64,000 nucleotides of DNA from Polyangiaceae bacterium (lineage in GTDB: Bacteria > Myxococcota_A > Polyangia > Polyangiales > Polyangiaceae): contig JAICUB010000028.1 in assembly GCA_025936045.1 (NCBI GenBank), positions 27,795 to 91,794 of the forward strand, given 5' to 3'. The notes beneath the pieces are model-generated. The model saw only the letters and a program-made list of their open reading frames with translations, had not been told where the DNA came from and made no database searches. Of the stretch, positions 19,164 through 27,763 are shown piece by piece (position 1 is the first letter of the stretch; every line of letters starts with the position of its first letter). The position numbers were made by a program, and so were the translations under genes.

Positions 19164-19733
19164 ATGCCGCGGCCGAATTGGTTCTTCGCGTTTCCGCTCG
19201 ACGGCAGCTTCGTGCTCGAGTTACCGGAGCCACCGCCGGCGCTGCGCCGTTTTCACCCCGAGGACGTGCACATGACCCTGGCTTTTCTGGGTGGGTGCGG
19301 GCAGGCGGCGGCCGAGCGCACGTTGGCGCGTCTGGACGAAGAGCTCGCGAGCGCGCCCGTCGGGAAGCTCGATGTCTCGCTCGGCGAGATCGTGCCGATG
19401 GGCGCGCAGCGGCGCTACACGGCGCTCTCGGCGCTGCTCGTGGAAGGTCGCGCCGCAGCGACCGAGTGCCTCTCTGAGCTCGGCGGGCTGCTCCACGAAA
19501 CGGCGCTCGGCCGCCGGCCGAGCCGCCCCGCAAAGCCGCACGTCACCGTGGCGCGGCCACGGCCGCGCGCGAGCGACGCGGACCGCCTCGCGGGGCTCGC
19601 GTGGGCACATACGCTCGACGTAGGCGCCGTGCGTCAAACGCTCGGGCGTATCGCCCTCTACACGTGGGCGGAGGTGCGACGCGAGCGCCTCTTTCGGATC
19701 GTCGCGGAACGAACGCTCCACCCGCCGGGTTGA
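19164..19733 (+). CDS. thpR: ThpR-like RNA 2',3'-cyclic phosphodiesterase (2H family)
   Basis: About 189 residues from ATG 19164, with the purine-rich GAGGGTAGG just upstream. The two catalytic HxT motifs of the 2H phosphoesterase superfamily are present: HMTLAFLG near residue 37 and HVTVARP near residue 130. The start NWFFAFPLD matches the family beginning. Members open 2',3'-cyclic phosphate ends on RNA in vitro, and their role in bacteria is unclear. It is divergent from the GMC gene with a 60-base gap. Confidence 0.88.
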   Translation: MPRPNWFFAFPLDGSFVLELPEPPPALRRFHPEDVHMTLAFLGGCGQAAAERTLARLDEELASAPVGKLDVSLGEIVPMGAQRRYTALSALLVEGRAAATECLSELGGLLHETALGRRPSRPAKPHVTVARPRPRASDADRLAGLAWAHTLDVGAVRQTLGRIALYTWAEVRRERLFRIVAERTLHPPG

Positions 19734-19843
19734 ATGTGCGTGGGGACGGTGCGGAGCTAAGATCCGAGGTTCCTGCAACGACGGAAATGAGCCGACAGGA
19801 AGCTCTCGAACATCTTAACGCGTATGACCTTCTGGAGATTCGG

Positions 19844-20281
19844 ATGAAGTTTGCCCGCCTTGCCTTGGCTGCCCTCGCCTCGTTCTCGCTCGTGCTGAGC
19901 GCGCCCGCCTACGGCGAGGCCGGGGTCTCGCACAACGGCGTGCGGCTCGAGGTTGCGGTGGGCCGCGGCCGCGGGCGGGTGCTCTGCGCCGTGTACGAAC
20001 GTACTGGCTGGCTCAAGCGGCCGGTCCACGCGTCCGCTTCGGCGATCCGGGGCAACGTCGCCGTGTGTGAGTTCGGTGATCTCAAGCCAGGTACCTACGC
20101 CGTCGGTGCCTTCCAGGATGAAAACTTGAACGGTCGGCTCGATCGCAGCTGGACTGGCGGCGCCGCGGAGCCCTGGTGCGTCTCGAACGAGGCGCGCGGC
20201 ATGCTCGGTCCGCCGTCCTTCAAATCGGCAAGCTTCGCCGTGGGCGAAGGAACCGTGAATTTGCGCTGCCGAGCGCGCTGA
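19844..20281 (+). CDS. DUF2141-family exported protein
   Basis: About 145 residues with a signal peptide ending at APAYGEA. The mature part shows the DUF2141 pattern: RVLCAVYERTGWLKRP, then CEFGDLKPGTYAVGAFQDENLNGRLD with its conserved H/QDEN-NG-LD loop, ending in a Cys-containing strand. The family is a small beta-sandwich of unknown role in the periplasm or on the surface. GGAG at a good spacing before ATG 19844 supports the start. Confidence 0.85.
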   Translation: MKFARLALAALASFSLVLSAPAYGEAGVSHNGVRLEVAVGRGRGRVLCAVYERTGWLKRPVHASASAIRGNVAVCEFGDLKPGTYAVGAFQDENLNGRLDRSWTGGAAEPWCVSNEARGMLGPPSFKSASFAVGEGTVNLRCRAR

Positions 20282-20375
20282 CGGCGGACCTCCGTCGCGC
20301 CCTGTCGCTCGTTCTTGCCCGGCGCTCGTGATCTGCCCGTGCCAAGGCCGGCGGACTCGTACTATGGTCGCGCCC

Positions 20376-22160
20376 ATGCACGGCAGTCGTAGTGGTTCGA
20401 CGGTGAGGGTTTCGACCGGTCTCGTCGCGGCGGCGGCGCTCGTCAGCCTGACGGGTTGTGGCGATGACGCGAGCGAGAAGGCTTGGGGCGCTCTCTCGAC
20501 CTGCCTCGCCGGTCCCGCGGCGAGCGCGCCGGTCGCCGAGCGCGTGCCCAAAATCCGCGCCGTGATGCTCGGCAACCCGCCCTCCACGTCGAAGGACGCG
20601 TGGCCGAAGCGCTGCGCCCCGTACGCCGACGACCTCTACGCCTCGCTCGACGACTCGGGGAAGCCGGCGATCTTGAAGCGCAAGCTACACGATCGTTTCG
20701 GCTGCACCGCTCAGAAGGGCAGCTGCGCGCTCACGTCCGACGCGTCGTTCGTCTCCGTCACGACCGAGCTCTGGGAGGCGGCGGCGGGCGCTGAGGTCAA
20801 GCCACTGCCCGCGACGGGCGTGACCGCGCCGACCCCGGCGCCGCCCCCGCCCATCGACGCGAAGAGCTGGAAGAGCTTCACCGACAAGCCCCTGCGCGTT
20901 TCGGGCCCCGTGCTCACGAGCGACGGCCGCGCCCTCGTCGTCTTGAAGACGGCGGAAGGACGCGTGAAGCCGATCGGGTGCGAATTTGCGGCCGGGTTCG
21001 GCAAGGTGCGCTGCGTCACGTCCAACGACAAAGTGCCCGAGCTACCGCCGCAGAGCGTCGAAGTGGTGAACGACGCCAAGGGCCTTTACGCGGCCGGTCT
21101 GACCGACACGGGTCTCGTCGCGTACAACCTCGAGACCGGCGAAACGTCGGCGGTGAAGGGCCGCAGCGGGCACCTCATCCGCGACGGCGTCGCCGTCGAA
21201 AAGCCGAGCACGCAAGACATCACGGGCGGCCCGCCCGATCCGAACGCCAAGCCCGACCCGAAGGCGAAGAAGGGCAAGGCCAAACCGGCGAAGGCGGCCA
21301 AGCCCGCCAAGGGCAAGTCGCCCATGCTGCAAAAGCCGGCCGGCGCCGCCGCGACGGACGAAGGTTTTCTCGCCGTCGAGCTCACGAACGGCAAGGCCTC
21401 GAAGGGCGTGAAGCTCCCCGTTGCGAGCCCGGTCGGTGAACCCGTCGTCGTCTCGAATCAAATCCTATCGCTCACGCCGGTGGAAGGCGGCGTCGCGCTC
21501 GATATCGAGGCGCTCTCGCACGGCCGTCTGAAGAGCGGAGGCAGCGTCAAAGGCGCGTTCGCCGGGCCGTTCCATACCTGCCAAAAGGGCGATTTCTACG
21601 GGGTTGCCACCTACGCCGGGCACGCCGGGCAAGGCAGCGCCAAAGCAACCGGCGGTGACGGCAAGACGGCCCTCACGTTCCTCGCATTTCAGGGCGGCAG
21701 CTGGTCGAAACCGGCCGAGGCGACGCTGCCATTCGAACGTACGGGCGAGTCCGACCTCGTTTGCTCCGCGGGCAGCGCGAGCGTCGCCTGGTTCAAGGGT
21801 GACAAGGCGCAGGCGACGGTCGGACGCATCGATTGCAAGGCCGACGGCTGCAAATCGAACGAGGTGAACCTGCCGAGCTTCGACAGCACCTATCTCTGGG
21901 CGGTGGCCCCTCTCGGTGAAAAGGTGTTCGTGCTCTACCGCTCGTCGCTCGGCGACACGCGCGTGCGCATCGCGCCGCTCGCCGATTTGCCGAACGCGAA
22001 GGACAGCGTGCTGTTCGACGTGGGTGATTTCGGCGGACCGAGCACGGGTGACCTCAGCGTGCTCGCCACCGACCAGGCCGCGCTGCTCTTGTTCCGCGGC
22101 GACAAACCGGTAGCGCTGCGGCTCGGCGCCGACGGCGCCGTGAGCGTGGTCGCGTCCTGA
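20376..22160 (+). CDS. Large lipoprotein of unknown function with Lys/Ala/Pro spacer
   Basis: About 594 residues from ATG 20376; another ATG lies four codons upstream. The signal peptide ends in lipobox LTGC. Paired cysteines occur in the first 150 residues (STCL, RCAP, GCTA, SCAL). A basic spacer (KPDPKAKKGKAKPAKAAKP) in the middle resembles a histone-H1-like tail. The C-terminal 250 residues read as repeated beta strands with GDFYG and VSWFKGDKA-type turns, possibly a beta-propeller. No family was recognised. The following TPR lipoprotein begins 17 bases downstream, so they are probably cotranscribed. Confidence 0.75.
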   Translation: MHGSRSGSTVRVSTGLVAAAALVSLTGCGDDASEKAWGALSTCLAGPAASAPVAERVPKIRAVMLGNPPSTSKDAWPKRCAPYADDLYASLDDSGKPAILKRKLHDRFGCTAQKGSCALTSDASFVSVTTELWEAAAGAEVKPLPATGVTAPTPAPPPPIDAKSWKSFTDKPLRVSGPVLTSDGRALVVLKTAEGRVKPIGCEFAAGFGKVRCVTSNDKVPELPPQSVEVVNDAKGLYAAGLTDTGLVAYNLETGETSAVKGRSGHLIRDGVAVEKPSTQDITGGPPDPNAKPDPKAKKGKAKPAKAAKPAKGKSPMLQKPAGAAATDEGFLAVELTNGKASKGVKLPVASPVGEPVVVSNQILSLTPVEGGVALDIEALSHGRLKSGGSVKGAFAGPFHTCQKGDFYGVATYAGHAGQGSAKATGGDGKTALTFLAFQGGSWSKPAEATLPFERTGESDLVCSAGSASVAWFKGDKAQATVGRIDCKADGCKSNEVNLPSFDSTYLWAVAPLGEKVFVLYRSSLGDTRVRIAPLADLPNAKDSVLFDVGDFGGPSTGDLSVLATDQAALLLFRGDKPVALRLGADGAVSVVAS

Positions 22161-22177
22161 TTTTTCGGCGCTTGTCA

Positions 22178-23599
22178 GTGCGAAGCGTTGGCTTGCTCCT
22201 AGTCCTCACTGCGTGCGCGGCTTCCCCGCCCGCTCCAGCGCCGGCCGCGCCCGAGCCCTCCCCCGAACCCCCGTCTCACTCCGAGCCCGAAGGCGCCGCG
22301 GATTGGCTGCGCCGCGGCGCGTCGTTGATCAAGCTCGGCGAGATGGGGACGCACGACGCGTTCGAGCAGGCCAAGGAGGCGCTTCTCAATTGCGTCGAAC
22401 GCGATCCCGGCTTGGCGGAGTGCCAGTACCTGCTCGGCGAAGCGTGCGAGTTCACGGAGGACGAGACGTGCGCTGCCCAGCGCTACACGACCGCCGTGAC
22501 CGAGTCTCCGTCTTCGCCCATGTACTACGCGCCGCTCGCGCAGACGTACCTCCGTTTCAAGCTGTACGATCAGGCGCAACAGGTGCTGCGCGAGGGCATT
22601 CGGCGTATCCCGCGCGAGCTCGCCAACGCGCCCGACATCCTCGGCCTCTACCGCATGCTCGCGCACATCGCGGACGTGCGCGGTGACGCCGAGGGCCGCG
22701 TCAAAGCGCTCGAGGAAGGCGCGCGCGAAGGTGGCAGCTCTCCCGACCTCGATTTCGAGCTCGGCCTCGCGTACCTCGATGTGCAGCCGCCGCGCAAGGC
22801 CGACGCCTACCGCTCGTTCATTCGCTTCGGCAAGCGCGTGTGTGACGGGCCCGCGGCGTCGTTCTACAAGACCGAGTGCACCTTCATGCAGCGTTCGCTC
22901 GCGCGTCTCGGCATCGCGGGACAGGTCGAGCCCGAGGGTGAGAGCGCGAGCGAGCCCCCCGCGCCCGTGACCATCGTGCCTGCGAGCGTCCCCCTGCTCT
23001 TGCCGCCGCCCGTCGCGCTCACGGTCGCTCCGCTGAAGGTCGGCGAGGACTTCACCGTGTGGGGCGCAAGCTACGCGTTACGCAGCCGCGCGCACCGGAG
23101 CGAAGTGGTGAGCGAGGATGACGAACATCCCATCACGATCACCGGCTACATCACGCGGACGAACCTACCGGACGCCCCGAAGTGCGCGGTGCATCGCCCG
23201 GGTCGAGCCGATCCCGAAGGCTGCGTCAGCCCTTTTCCGACCTTCTGGCTCGGCGACAGCAAGGACGCGCCCCCCGAAGATTGCATCAGCGTGCTCGGCT
23301 GGGCGTCGAATTTCCCGCAAGTCTACGAGGCCATCCGCGCGTTCGATCGACGCAACCCGAGCCAATACATCGACGGCTTTTTGGGCGTCGCGGTGCCGAA
23401 CCCGCTCCCCGCCGTCGGCGCGAAGGTCACCGTCCGCGGTACCTACGGGCCGAAGTTCGGCGTGGCCACGGTCGGGATCGAGCCCGAGCCGACCATGGGC
23501 ATCCTCACGTACCGGAGCTACACCGTGCTCGAGCAAGCGCCCGAGCTCGGGACGTTGCCGGGCGTCGCGCGTAAGACGCCGCAGCCGCCTTCGCACTGA
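22178..23599 (+). CDS. TPR-repeat lipoprotein
   Basis: About 473 residues. The start is GTG 22178, or TTG two codons upstream; both give a short signal with lipobox LTAC. A Pro/Ala/Ser spacer leads into TPR-like helices over about residues 45-215 (LLNCVERDPGLAECQYLLGEAC, YYAPLAQTYLRFKLYDQAQQVL). After a Pro/Val-rich linker, the C-terminal 190 residues form an apparent beta domain with cysteines (KCAVHRP, GCVSPF, DCISVLGW) and VTVRGTYGPKFG, reminiscent of an OB-like strand set. The function is unknown. The preceding lipoprotein gene is close and on the same strand. Confidence 0.78.
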   Translation: MRSVGLLLVLTACAASPPAPAPAAPEPSPEPPSHSEPEGAADWLRRGASLIKLGEMGTHDAFEQAKEALLNCVERDPGLAECQYLLGEACEFTEDETCAAQRYTTAVTESPSSPMYYAPLAQTYLRFKLYDQAQQVLREGIRRIPRELANAPDILGLYRMLAHIADVRGDAEGRVKALEEGAREGGSSPDLDFELGLAYLDVQPPRKADAYRSFIRFGKRVCDGPAASFYKTECTFMQRSLARLGIAGQVEPEGESASEPPAPVTIVPASVPLLLPPPVALTVAPLKVGEDFTVWGASYALRSRAHRSEVVSEDDEHPITITGYITRTNLPDAPKCAVHRPGRADPEGCVSPFPTFWLGDSKDAPPEDCISVLGWASNFPQVYEAIRAFDRRNPSQYIDGFLGVAVPNPLPAVGAKVTVRGTYGPKFGVATVGIEPEPTMGILTYRSYTVLEQAPELGTLPGVARKTPQPPSH

Positions 23600-23624
23600 A
23601 GGCCCGCGTGCCCGCGTTCCGCGC

Positions 23625-24002
23625 TCAGTGAATCGACCCGCCCGTTCCGATCCCCCCGGAACCGACCGTACCGCCGCGGCCTAGGGTGCCGCCGGTGCCG
23701 ACCGTTCCGCCCGTGCCGACGGTCCCGCCGGCGCCCGGGAGCGGCTGAGCGATCGTGCCGGGTTGGCCGAGCGAGCGCTCGTCGAGCGCGGCAACCGCGC
23801 GAGCATTCGTGTCACGCGCGGGGCCGTTGAGCGCGTTCGGCACGCCGGGGACCGCCGGCTCGTTCGTCGTCGCCGGCGCGGCGGGTGGGCCCGAGTCGCT
23901 GCCGGCTCTCCCTTGTGGAGGGCTCGTGGGACCGCGATCGGGTGAGCACGCAAAAGGGGTCACGAGTAGGAGCGCAATCAGCATCACTCTCGCGTCGCAC
24001 AT
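23625..24002 (-). CDS. Small lipoprotein with GGTVGTGG C-terminal repeats
   Basis: About 125 residues. The signal peptide ends in lipobox PFAC. The mature protein is Pro/Ala/Gly-rich, without a folded core, and finishes with six-residue repeats (GGTVGT, GGTVGT, GGTLGR, GGTVGS). It resembles the linker of the larger lipoproteins in this window but with no domain attached. It could be a structural surface peptide or a truncated relative. It converges on the TPR lipoprotein gene with a 25-base gap. The 205 bases upstream of its start, up to the next plus-strand gene, hold no other gene. Confidence 0.65.
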   Translation of the reverse strand: MCDARVMLIALLLVTPFACSPDRGPTSPPQGRAGSDSGPPAAPATTNEPAVPGVPNALNGPARDTNARAVAALDERSLGQPGTIAQPLPGAGGTVGTGGTVGTGGTLGRGGTVGSGGIGTGGSIH

Positions 24003-24207
24003 GGTTTCGCCTCCAGACGCGCTCTCGCTGCAGACATCGTGCCTCGCGCTTCGCCGAAATCGAGTGTGCCGGACAGCGAGGCACGCTGCCCCGCGCGAGG
24101 CGAGCTAGCCCCGCGCGCCCAGGGCCGAAGGTGGTTCAACTCCTCGTCGTCTCAGGAACCGGCACAGCCGCGCTCCGCTGGTACGCGGCGTGCAGAACCG
24201 GCCGCTC

Positions 24208-25083
24208 ATGCACACTCGCATGCTTTCCCTCTTGTCCGGTTCGGCGCTCGCGTTCGGGCTCTCGCTTGCGTCGCCCGCGCACGCCGCGCTCGACGCGTGC
24301 GGCGGCATCTTCCTCACGAGCGACGCGCACTGCTCCTACGTCCCGAAGCAGGAATGCGAGACGAGCTGTCAGACGAGCGCCGTCGAACAGAGCTGCATCG
24401 CGACTCTGGCGACGGATTGCGAGAGCAGCTGTACCGAGACGGCCACGAGCGACTGCACACGGGATTGCCAGACGAGCTGCGTGCAGGATTGCCAGCAGTC
24501 GAGCCAGAGCTCGCGCCGTCTCTGTCGCGGAGAATGCGGCGCCGACTGCGATTCCGATTGCTCGAACTCGGACTCGTCGATTTGCCACGACTCTTGCGGT
24601 CACAACTGCGACTCGCAGTGTGAAAACCACTGTCACGACGACGATGAGGCGGTCGACTGTTCGACCAAGTGCGGCACCACCTGCGAGGGGCGCTGCACGG
24701 CGACCGCGACCGTCAGCTGCCAGCGGGACTGCCAGACGACGCAATTCGAGACCTGCCAGAACACCACCGTCCAGACGTGTCAGACCGATTGTCACGACCA
24801 GGGTGGCGCGATCTTCTGCGACGGCCAATTCGTGAACGCCTCCGACGTCCAAGCCTGCGCGGCTCAGATCGAAGCAGAGGTGGCGATCCACATCGATCTC
24901 GACGTGAACGTGGACACGTCGAACGCCGTCAAGGTCGACACCAACGGCGACGGCAAATCCGACGTGAGCTGCTCCGTCTCCCCGCGCGAGAAGCTGCTGC
25001 GCTCCGCCGGCACCACCTCCATCATCACCACGCTGTTCGCGCTGCTCGGCGCGCTCTTCATCGTGCGCCGCCGCCGGTTCTGA
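24208..25083 (+). CDS. Cys-rich exported protein with C-terminal membrane/Arg tail
   Basis: About 291 residues from ATG 24208. A signal peptide ends at ASPAHA. The mature part carries about 30 cysteines, mostly in C-x3-C pairs separated by acidic, Ser/Thr/Gln-rich spacers (CETSC, CESSC, CTRDCQTSC, CDSQC, CSTKC). It ends with a non-Cys stretch rich in acidic residues (HIDLDVNVDTSN, DTNGDGKSDV), a lone Cys, a hydrophobic helix (TSIITTLFALLGALFIV) and RRRRF. That tail resembles the MYXO-CTERM sorting signal without its exact Cys motif. It could be a disulfide-cross-linked surface protein or a metal-binding protein. No homologue was recognised by eye. Confidence 0.75.
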   Translation: MHTRMLSLLSGSALAFGLSLASPAHAALDACGGIFLTSDAHCSYVPKQECETSCQTSAVEQSCIATLATDCESSCTETATSDCTRDCQTSCVQDCQQSSQSSRRLCRGECGADCDSDCSNSDSSICHDSCGHNCDSQCENHCHDDDEAVDCSTKCGTTCEGRCTATATVSCQRDCQTTQFETCQNTTVQTCQTDCHDQGGAIFCDGQFVNASDVQACAAQIEAEVAIHIDLDVNVDTSNAVKVDTNGDGKSDVSCSVSPREKLLRSAGTTSIITTLFALLGALFIVRRRRF

Positions 25084-25159
25084 AACGGGGTTCACCTTCA
25101 CGCGCGGTCCACCGCCTGCTGCCAGCCCCATTTCAGGCGCAATCGGAGACCGATCAAAA

Positions 25160-25177
25160 CTGACATAAGGCTGTCAG
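25160..25177 (+). promoter_or_regulatory. Operator-like inverted repeat upstream of GFA gene
   Basis: CTGACA-N6-TGTCAG is a perfect inverted repeat about 60 bases before the GFA start. The same 17-base block (AAACTGACATAAG-R-CTG-W-C) recurs in front of the WYL regulator gene at 26431-26447. TGACA-N6-TGTCA sites are typical of YafY-like WYL regulators, so the nearby regulator is the likely binder. Confidence 0.7.
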
Positions 25178-25238
25178 ACGACGCCGGTAGTCTGAGCTCC
25201 ATCGACGCCGCCTTCGGCGCGCACCGAGGAGACAAGCC

Positions 25239-25736
25239 ATGGAAAAGACTGAGAATACCGGCACGTTCGCGAAGACCCCCGTCCGTCACACCGGCGGCTG
25301 CCACTGCGGCGCCGTTCGCTTCGAGGTCGTGCTCGGCCCGGTGGTCGGGGGCGGCCGCTGCAACTGCAGCATCTGCCAGAAGCTCGCGCCCACGGCGTAC
25401 AGGGTGAAGCCAGATGCCCTGCGTCTCCTCGCGGGCGACGAGAGCCTCGGCGCCTACGAGTGGGGCGCCCGCGTTTCGACGCGCTACTTCTGCAAGCACT
25501 GCGGCGTCTACTGCTTCGCCAAGGGGAACCTCCCCGAGCTCGGCGGACATTTCGCTTCCGTGAACCTGAACTGCCTCGACGAGTTCGACGTCGAAGCGCT
25601 CGAGATCGTCTATTGGGACGGTCGCCACGACAACTGGGCCGCGGGGACGCGCAGCGAGCCGTGGCCGCTCTTTCCCGAGCGCGAAGCCGCGAAGAGCGAA
25701 CCTCCCGCACCGGCGAGCTCGGCGCACGCGAACTGA
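25239..25736 (+). CDS. GFA/CENP-V-fold zinc protein
   Basis: About 165 residues. It has the glutathione-dependent formaldehyde-activating (GFA) zinc pattern: GGCHCGAVRFEV, CNCSICQK, and CKHCGVYCFAKG. Members bind two zincs; some add glutathione to formaldehyde and many have no known substrate. The C-terminal tail (EPPAPASSAHAN) is likely disordered. The gene converges with the WYL regulator gene and carries that regulator's probable operator, so it is likely repressed or induced by it. Confidence 0.9.
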   Translation: MEKTENTGTFAKTPVRHTGGCHCGAVRFEVVLGPVVGGGRCNCSICQKLAPTAYRVKPDALRLLAGDESLGAYEWGARVSTRYFCKHCGVYCFAKGNLPELGGHFASVNLNCLDEFDVEALEIVYWDGRHDNWAAGTRSEPWPLFPEREAAKSEPPAPASSAHAN

Positions 25737-25760
25737 GCTTCGGGCGTGTCGTTCGTGCCG

Positions 25761-26423
25761 TCAGCCGGAAGGCGAGGAGCCGCCGTCGAGCTCTTCGAGC
25801 ACCTCGGCCGCCACGATGCGGTCGAGGCGGAAGGGCCGAGTCTCGCCGAGGTCGAGATCGAGCGCATCGAGGCGTGTTTCGTGCCGATCCATGTGCACAC
25901 CGCGGATGCGGATCCGGCGCTTGCTCTCCGTCGAGTTGCCGCCCACGTACGTGATCCTGAGCGGCTGCTGCTCGAACCACGCCCGTTCGACGGCGGTGCG
26001 CACCTCTTTCTTGCACGGCAGCGCCGGCACACCGAAGAACGAGAGCTCCTCGAGCCGAGCGAGCAAGTCGCGCTGTGCGGAGGTACCGAGCGCCGCACGC
26101 ACCTTGTCGAGCGCGGACTCGAGCGTGTCGCAGAAGGGCAAGAGCCGCATGTCGATCGCGAAGCGGCCGAGCGCGACGAGCAGCGCCGCTTCGCGGGCCG
26201 TGAAGTTCACGGGCGGCAGGCTATAGCTGCGATCGAGCGCGTAGCCGCCGCCGCGCCCGCGTTCGGCCGCGACCGGCATGGAGGCGGCGCGCAGCGTGTC
26301 GAGGTCGCGATAGATGGTGCGCACCGTGACCTCGAAGCGCTCCGCGAGCGCCTCCGCCGTCACGCCCGTACGGCGGCCTCGCAAGTACTCGGCGAGCGCG
26401 AACAGCCGCTCGGTGCGCTGCAT
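25761..26423 (-). CDS. WYL-domain (YafY-like) transcriptional regulator
   Basis: About 220 residues. An N-terminal winged helix (MQRTERLFALAEYLRGRRTG, then EVTVRTIYRDLDTL) is of the DeoR/HTH_11 type. The following GGGYALD turn and C-terminal segment (LRITYVGGNSTESKRRIRI, then R-PFRLDRIV) match the WYL ligand-binding domain. WYL regulators often control one neighbouring detoxification gene. Its start lies 10 bases from a copy of the operator that also precedes the GFA gene, which suggests autoregulation plus control of the neighbour. Confidence 0.92.
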   Translation of the reverse strand: MQRTERLFALAEYLRGRRTGVTAEALAERFEVTVRTIYRDLDTLRAASMPVAAERGRGGGYALDRSYSLPPVNFTAREAALLVALGRFAIDMRLLPFCDTLESALDKVRAALGTSAQRDLLARLEELSFFGVPALPCKKEVRTAVERAWFEQQPLRITYVGGNSTESKRRIRIRGVHMDRHETRLDALDLDLGETRPFRLDRIVAAEVLEELDGGSSPSG

Positions 26424-26432
26424 CGAGCTAAA

Positions 26433-26450
26433 CTGACATAAGACTGACTC
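26433..26450 (-). promoter_or_regulatory. Second copy of the WYL operator, upstream of its own gene
   Basis: CTGACATAAGACTGACTC here matches the site at 25160-25177 at 14 of 18 positions, and the left part including AAACTGACATAAG is identical. It sits 10 bases upstream of the regulator's start codon, where binding would block transcription or translation initiation. Confidence 0.65.
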
Positions 26451-26533
26451 CGCCGCCAGCGCCCGAACGGGAATGGGACTTCAGCCGGCGGGTATCTTCT
26501 TGGCCGGTCGCCGCACCGCTGCGGCTTCAGGCA

Positions 26534-27193
26534 CTACGCGCGCGGCGGCGGTGCTGCCTGAGTGATGCCCGCGGGCACGCCGTCGAAGAAGTCGACCACG
26601 CCCGACTCGAGATCGTACTCGGCGCCGACGACCAGCACGCGGCCCGCGAGCACGAGCTCCTCCAAAATGCGGCTGCCGTGCCGCAAGTGAGCGGCCGACG
26701 CGCGCACGTTCGCGCGCACGGCGTCGCGCACGTTCGTGTCGCCCGCGCGCACGAGCGGCTCCACGTGCGGCGAGATGCGATCGGTGATGTCGCGGATGTT
26801 CTTCGATTCCGGGCCGGTTCCGGTCTGGAGCGCTTTCACCGTCGCGGTCACGGCGCCGCAGCCCGTATGTCCCATCACGACGACGAGCCGCGAGCCGAAC
26901 TGCGCCGCCGCGAATTCGATCGAGCCGACGACCGAGGGCGCCACGATGTTTCCGGCGATGCGCACCACGAAAAGGTCGCCGAACCCTTCGTCGAAGAGGA
27001 TCTCGACGGGCGTGCGGGAGTCCGAACAGCCGAGCACGATGGCGAACGGACGCTGCGGTATCGTCGCGAGCTGCGCGCTGAAGTTGCGCTTCGAGCTCGG
27101 CGCCGACTCGTCGAGAAAGCGGCGGTTGCCCGCCATCAGACGCGCGAGCGACTCTTCCGGGGAAAGCGTGTCCGGGTCGTAGAGATGAGGCAT
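26534..27193 (-). CDS. Beta-class carbonic anhydrase
   Basis: About 219 residues beginning MPHLYDPDTL. The zinc ligands and active-site dyad of the beta class are visible: C56, D58 and R60 in GCSDSRTP, and H109 and C112 in GHTGCG. The middle segment VVRIAGNIVAP is also diagnostic. The enzyme interconverts CO2 and bicarbonate in the cytoplasm. The open frame runs upstream without a stop, but the added residues are antisense-like. It is divergent from the FKBP gene, with 123 bases between. Confidence 0.95.
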   Translation of the reverse strand: MPHLYDPDTLSPEESLARLMAGNRRFLDESAPSSKRNFSAQLATIPQRPFAIVLGCSDSRTPVEILFDEGFGDLFVVRIAGNIVAPSVVGSIEFAAAQFGSRLVVVMGHTGCGAVTATVKALQTGTGPESKNIRDITDRISPHVEPLVRAGDTNVRDAVRANVRASAAHLRHGSRILEELVLAGRVLVVGAEYDLESGVVDFFDGVPAGITQAAPPPRA

Positions 27194-27316
27194 GCCGGGC
27201 CTCTTAGCATTCCCTCCGAATCCCGCGCGCCCATTCGAGGGAGCTCCTGAGGTGCAGCCGCCGCCCGGGCCTTGCCGCGGTTGACGCCCGAATCCGGCTC
27301 TGCGAAACGCGGGCTC

Positions 27317-27673
27317 ATGACGATGACCACGACTCCGAGCGGCCTCGCTTACGAAGACACGCGCGCCGGCACGGGCGCGAGCCCCACGAAGGGGCAAACG
27401 TGCGCCATGCATTACACCGGTTGGCTCTGGGAAGACGGCAAGAAGGGCGCCAAATTCGACAGCTCTCACGACCGCGGCAAGCCCTTCCTCTTCGCGATCG
27501 GCATGCAGCGCGTCATCGCCGGCTGGGACGAAGGCGTGGCGAGCATGCAGGTCGGCGGCGCGCGCACGTTGCTCATCCCGCCCAAGCTCGGCTACGGCGA
27601 GCGCGGTGCGGGCGGCGTCATCCCGCCGAACGCCACCTTGCTCTTCGAAGTCGAATTGTTGGAGATTAAATAG
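27317..27673 (+). CDS. FKBP-type peptidyl-prolyl isomerase
   Basis: About 118 residues, one FKBP domain and nothing else. Conserved residues include YTGWLWEDGKKGAKFDSS, the FAIGMQRVIAGWDEGV core, and IPPKLGYGERGAGGVIPPNATLLFEVELLEI. No signal peptide is visible, so it is a cytoplasmic foldase that isomerises X-Pro bonds. The start at ATG 27317 gives the normal single-domain length; ATG 27323 is also possible. Confidence 0.94.
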   Translation: MTMTTTPSGLAYEDTRAGTGASPTKGQTCAMHYTGWLWEDGKKGAKFDSSHDRGKPFLFAIGMQRVIAGWDEGVASMQVGGARTLLIPPKLGYGERGAGGVIPPNATLLFEVELLEIK

Positions 27674-27763
27674 GACGGTCCCGCCGCGCGGCGGCTGCTC
27701 GCAGCCGAGCGCTCCGCCGCGTAGAATGGGTCGTCGTGCACGTGCGCACCAAGCTCGAGCTCC

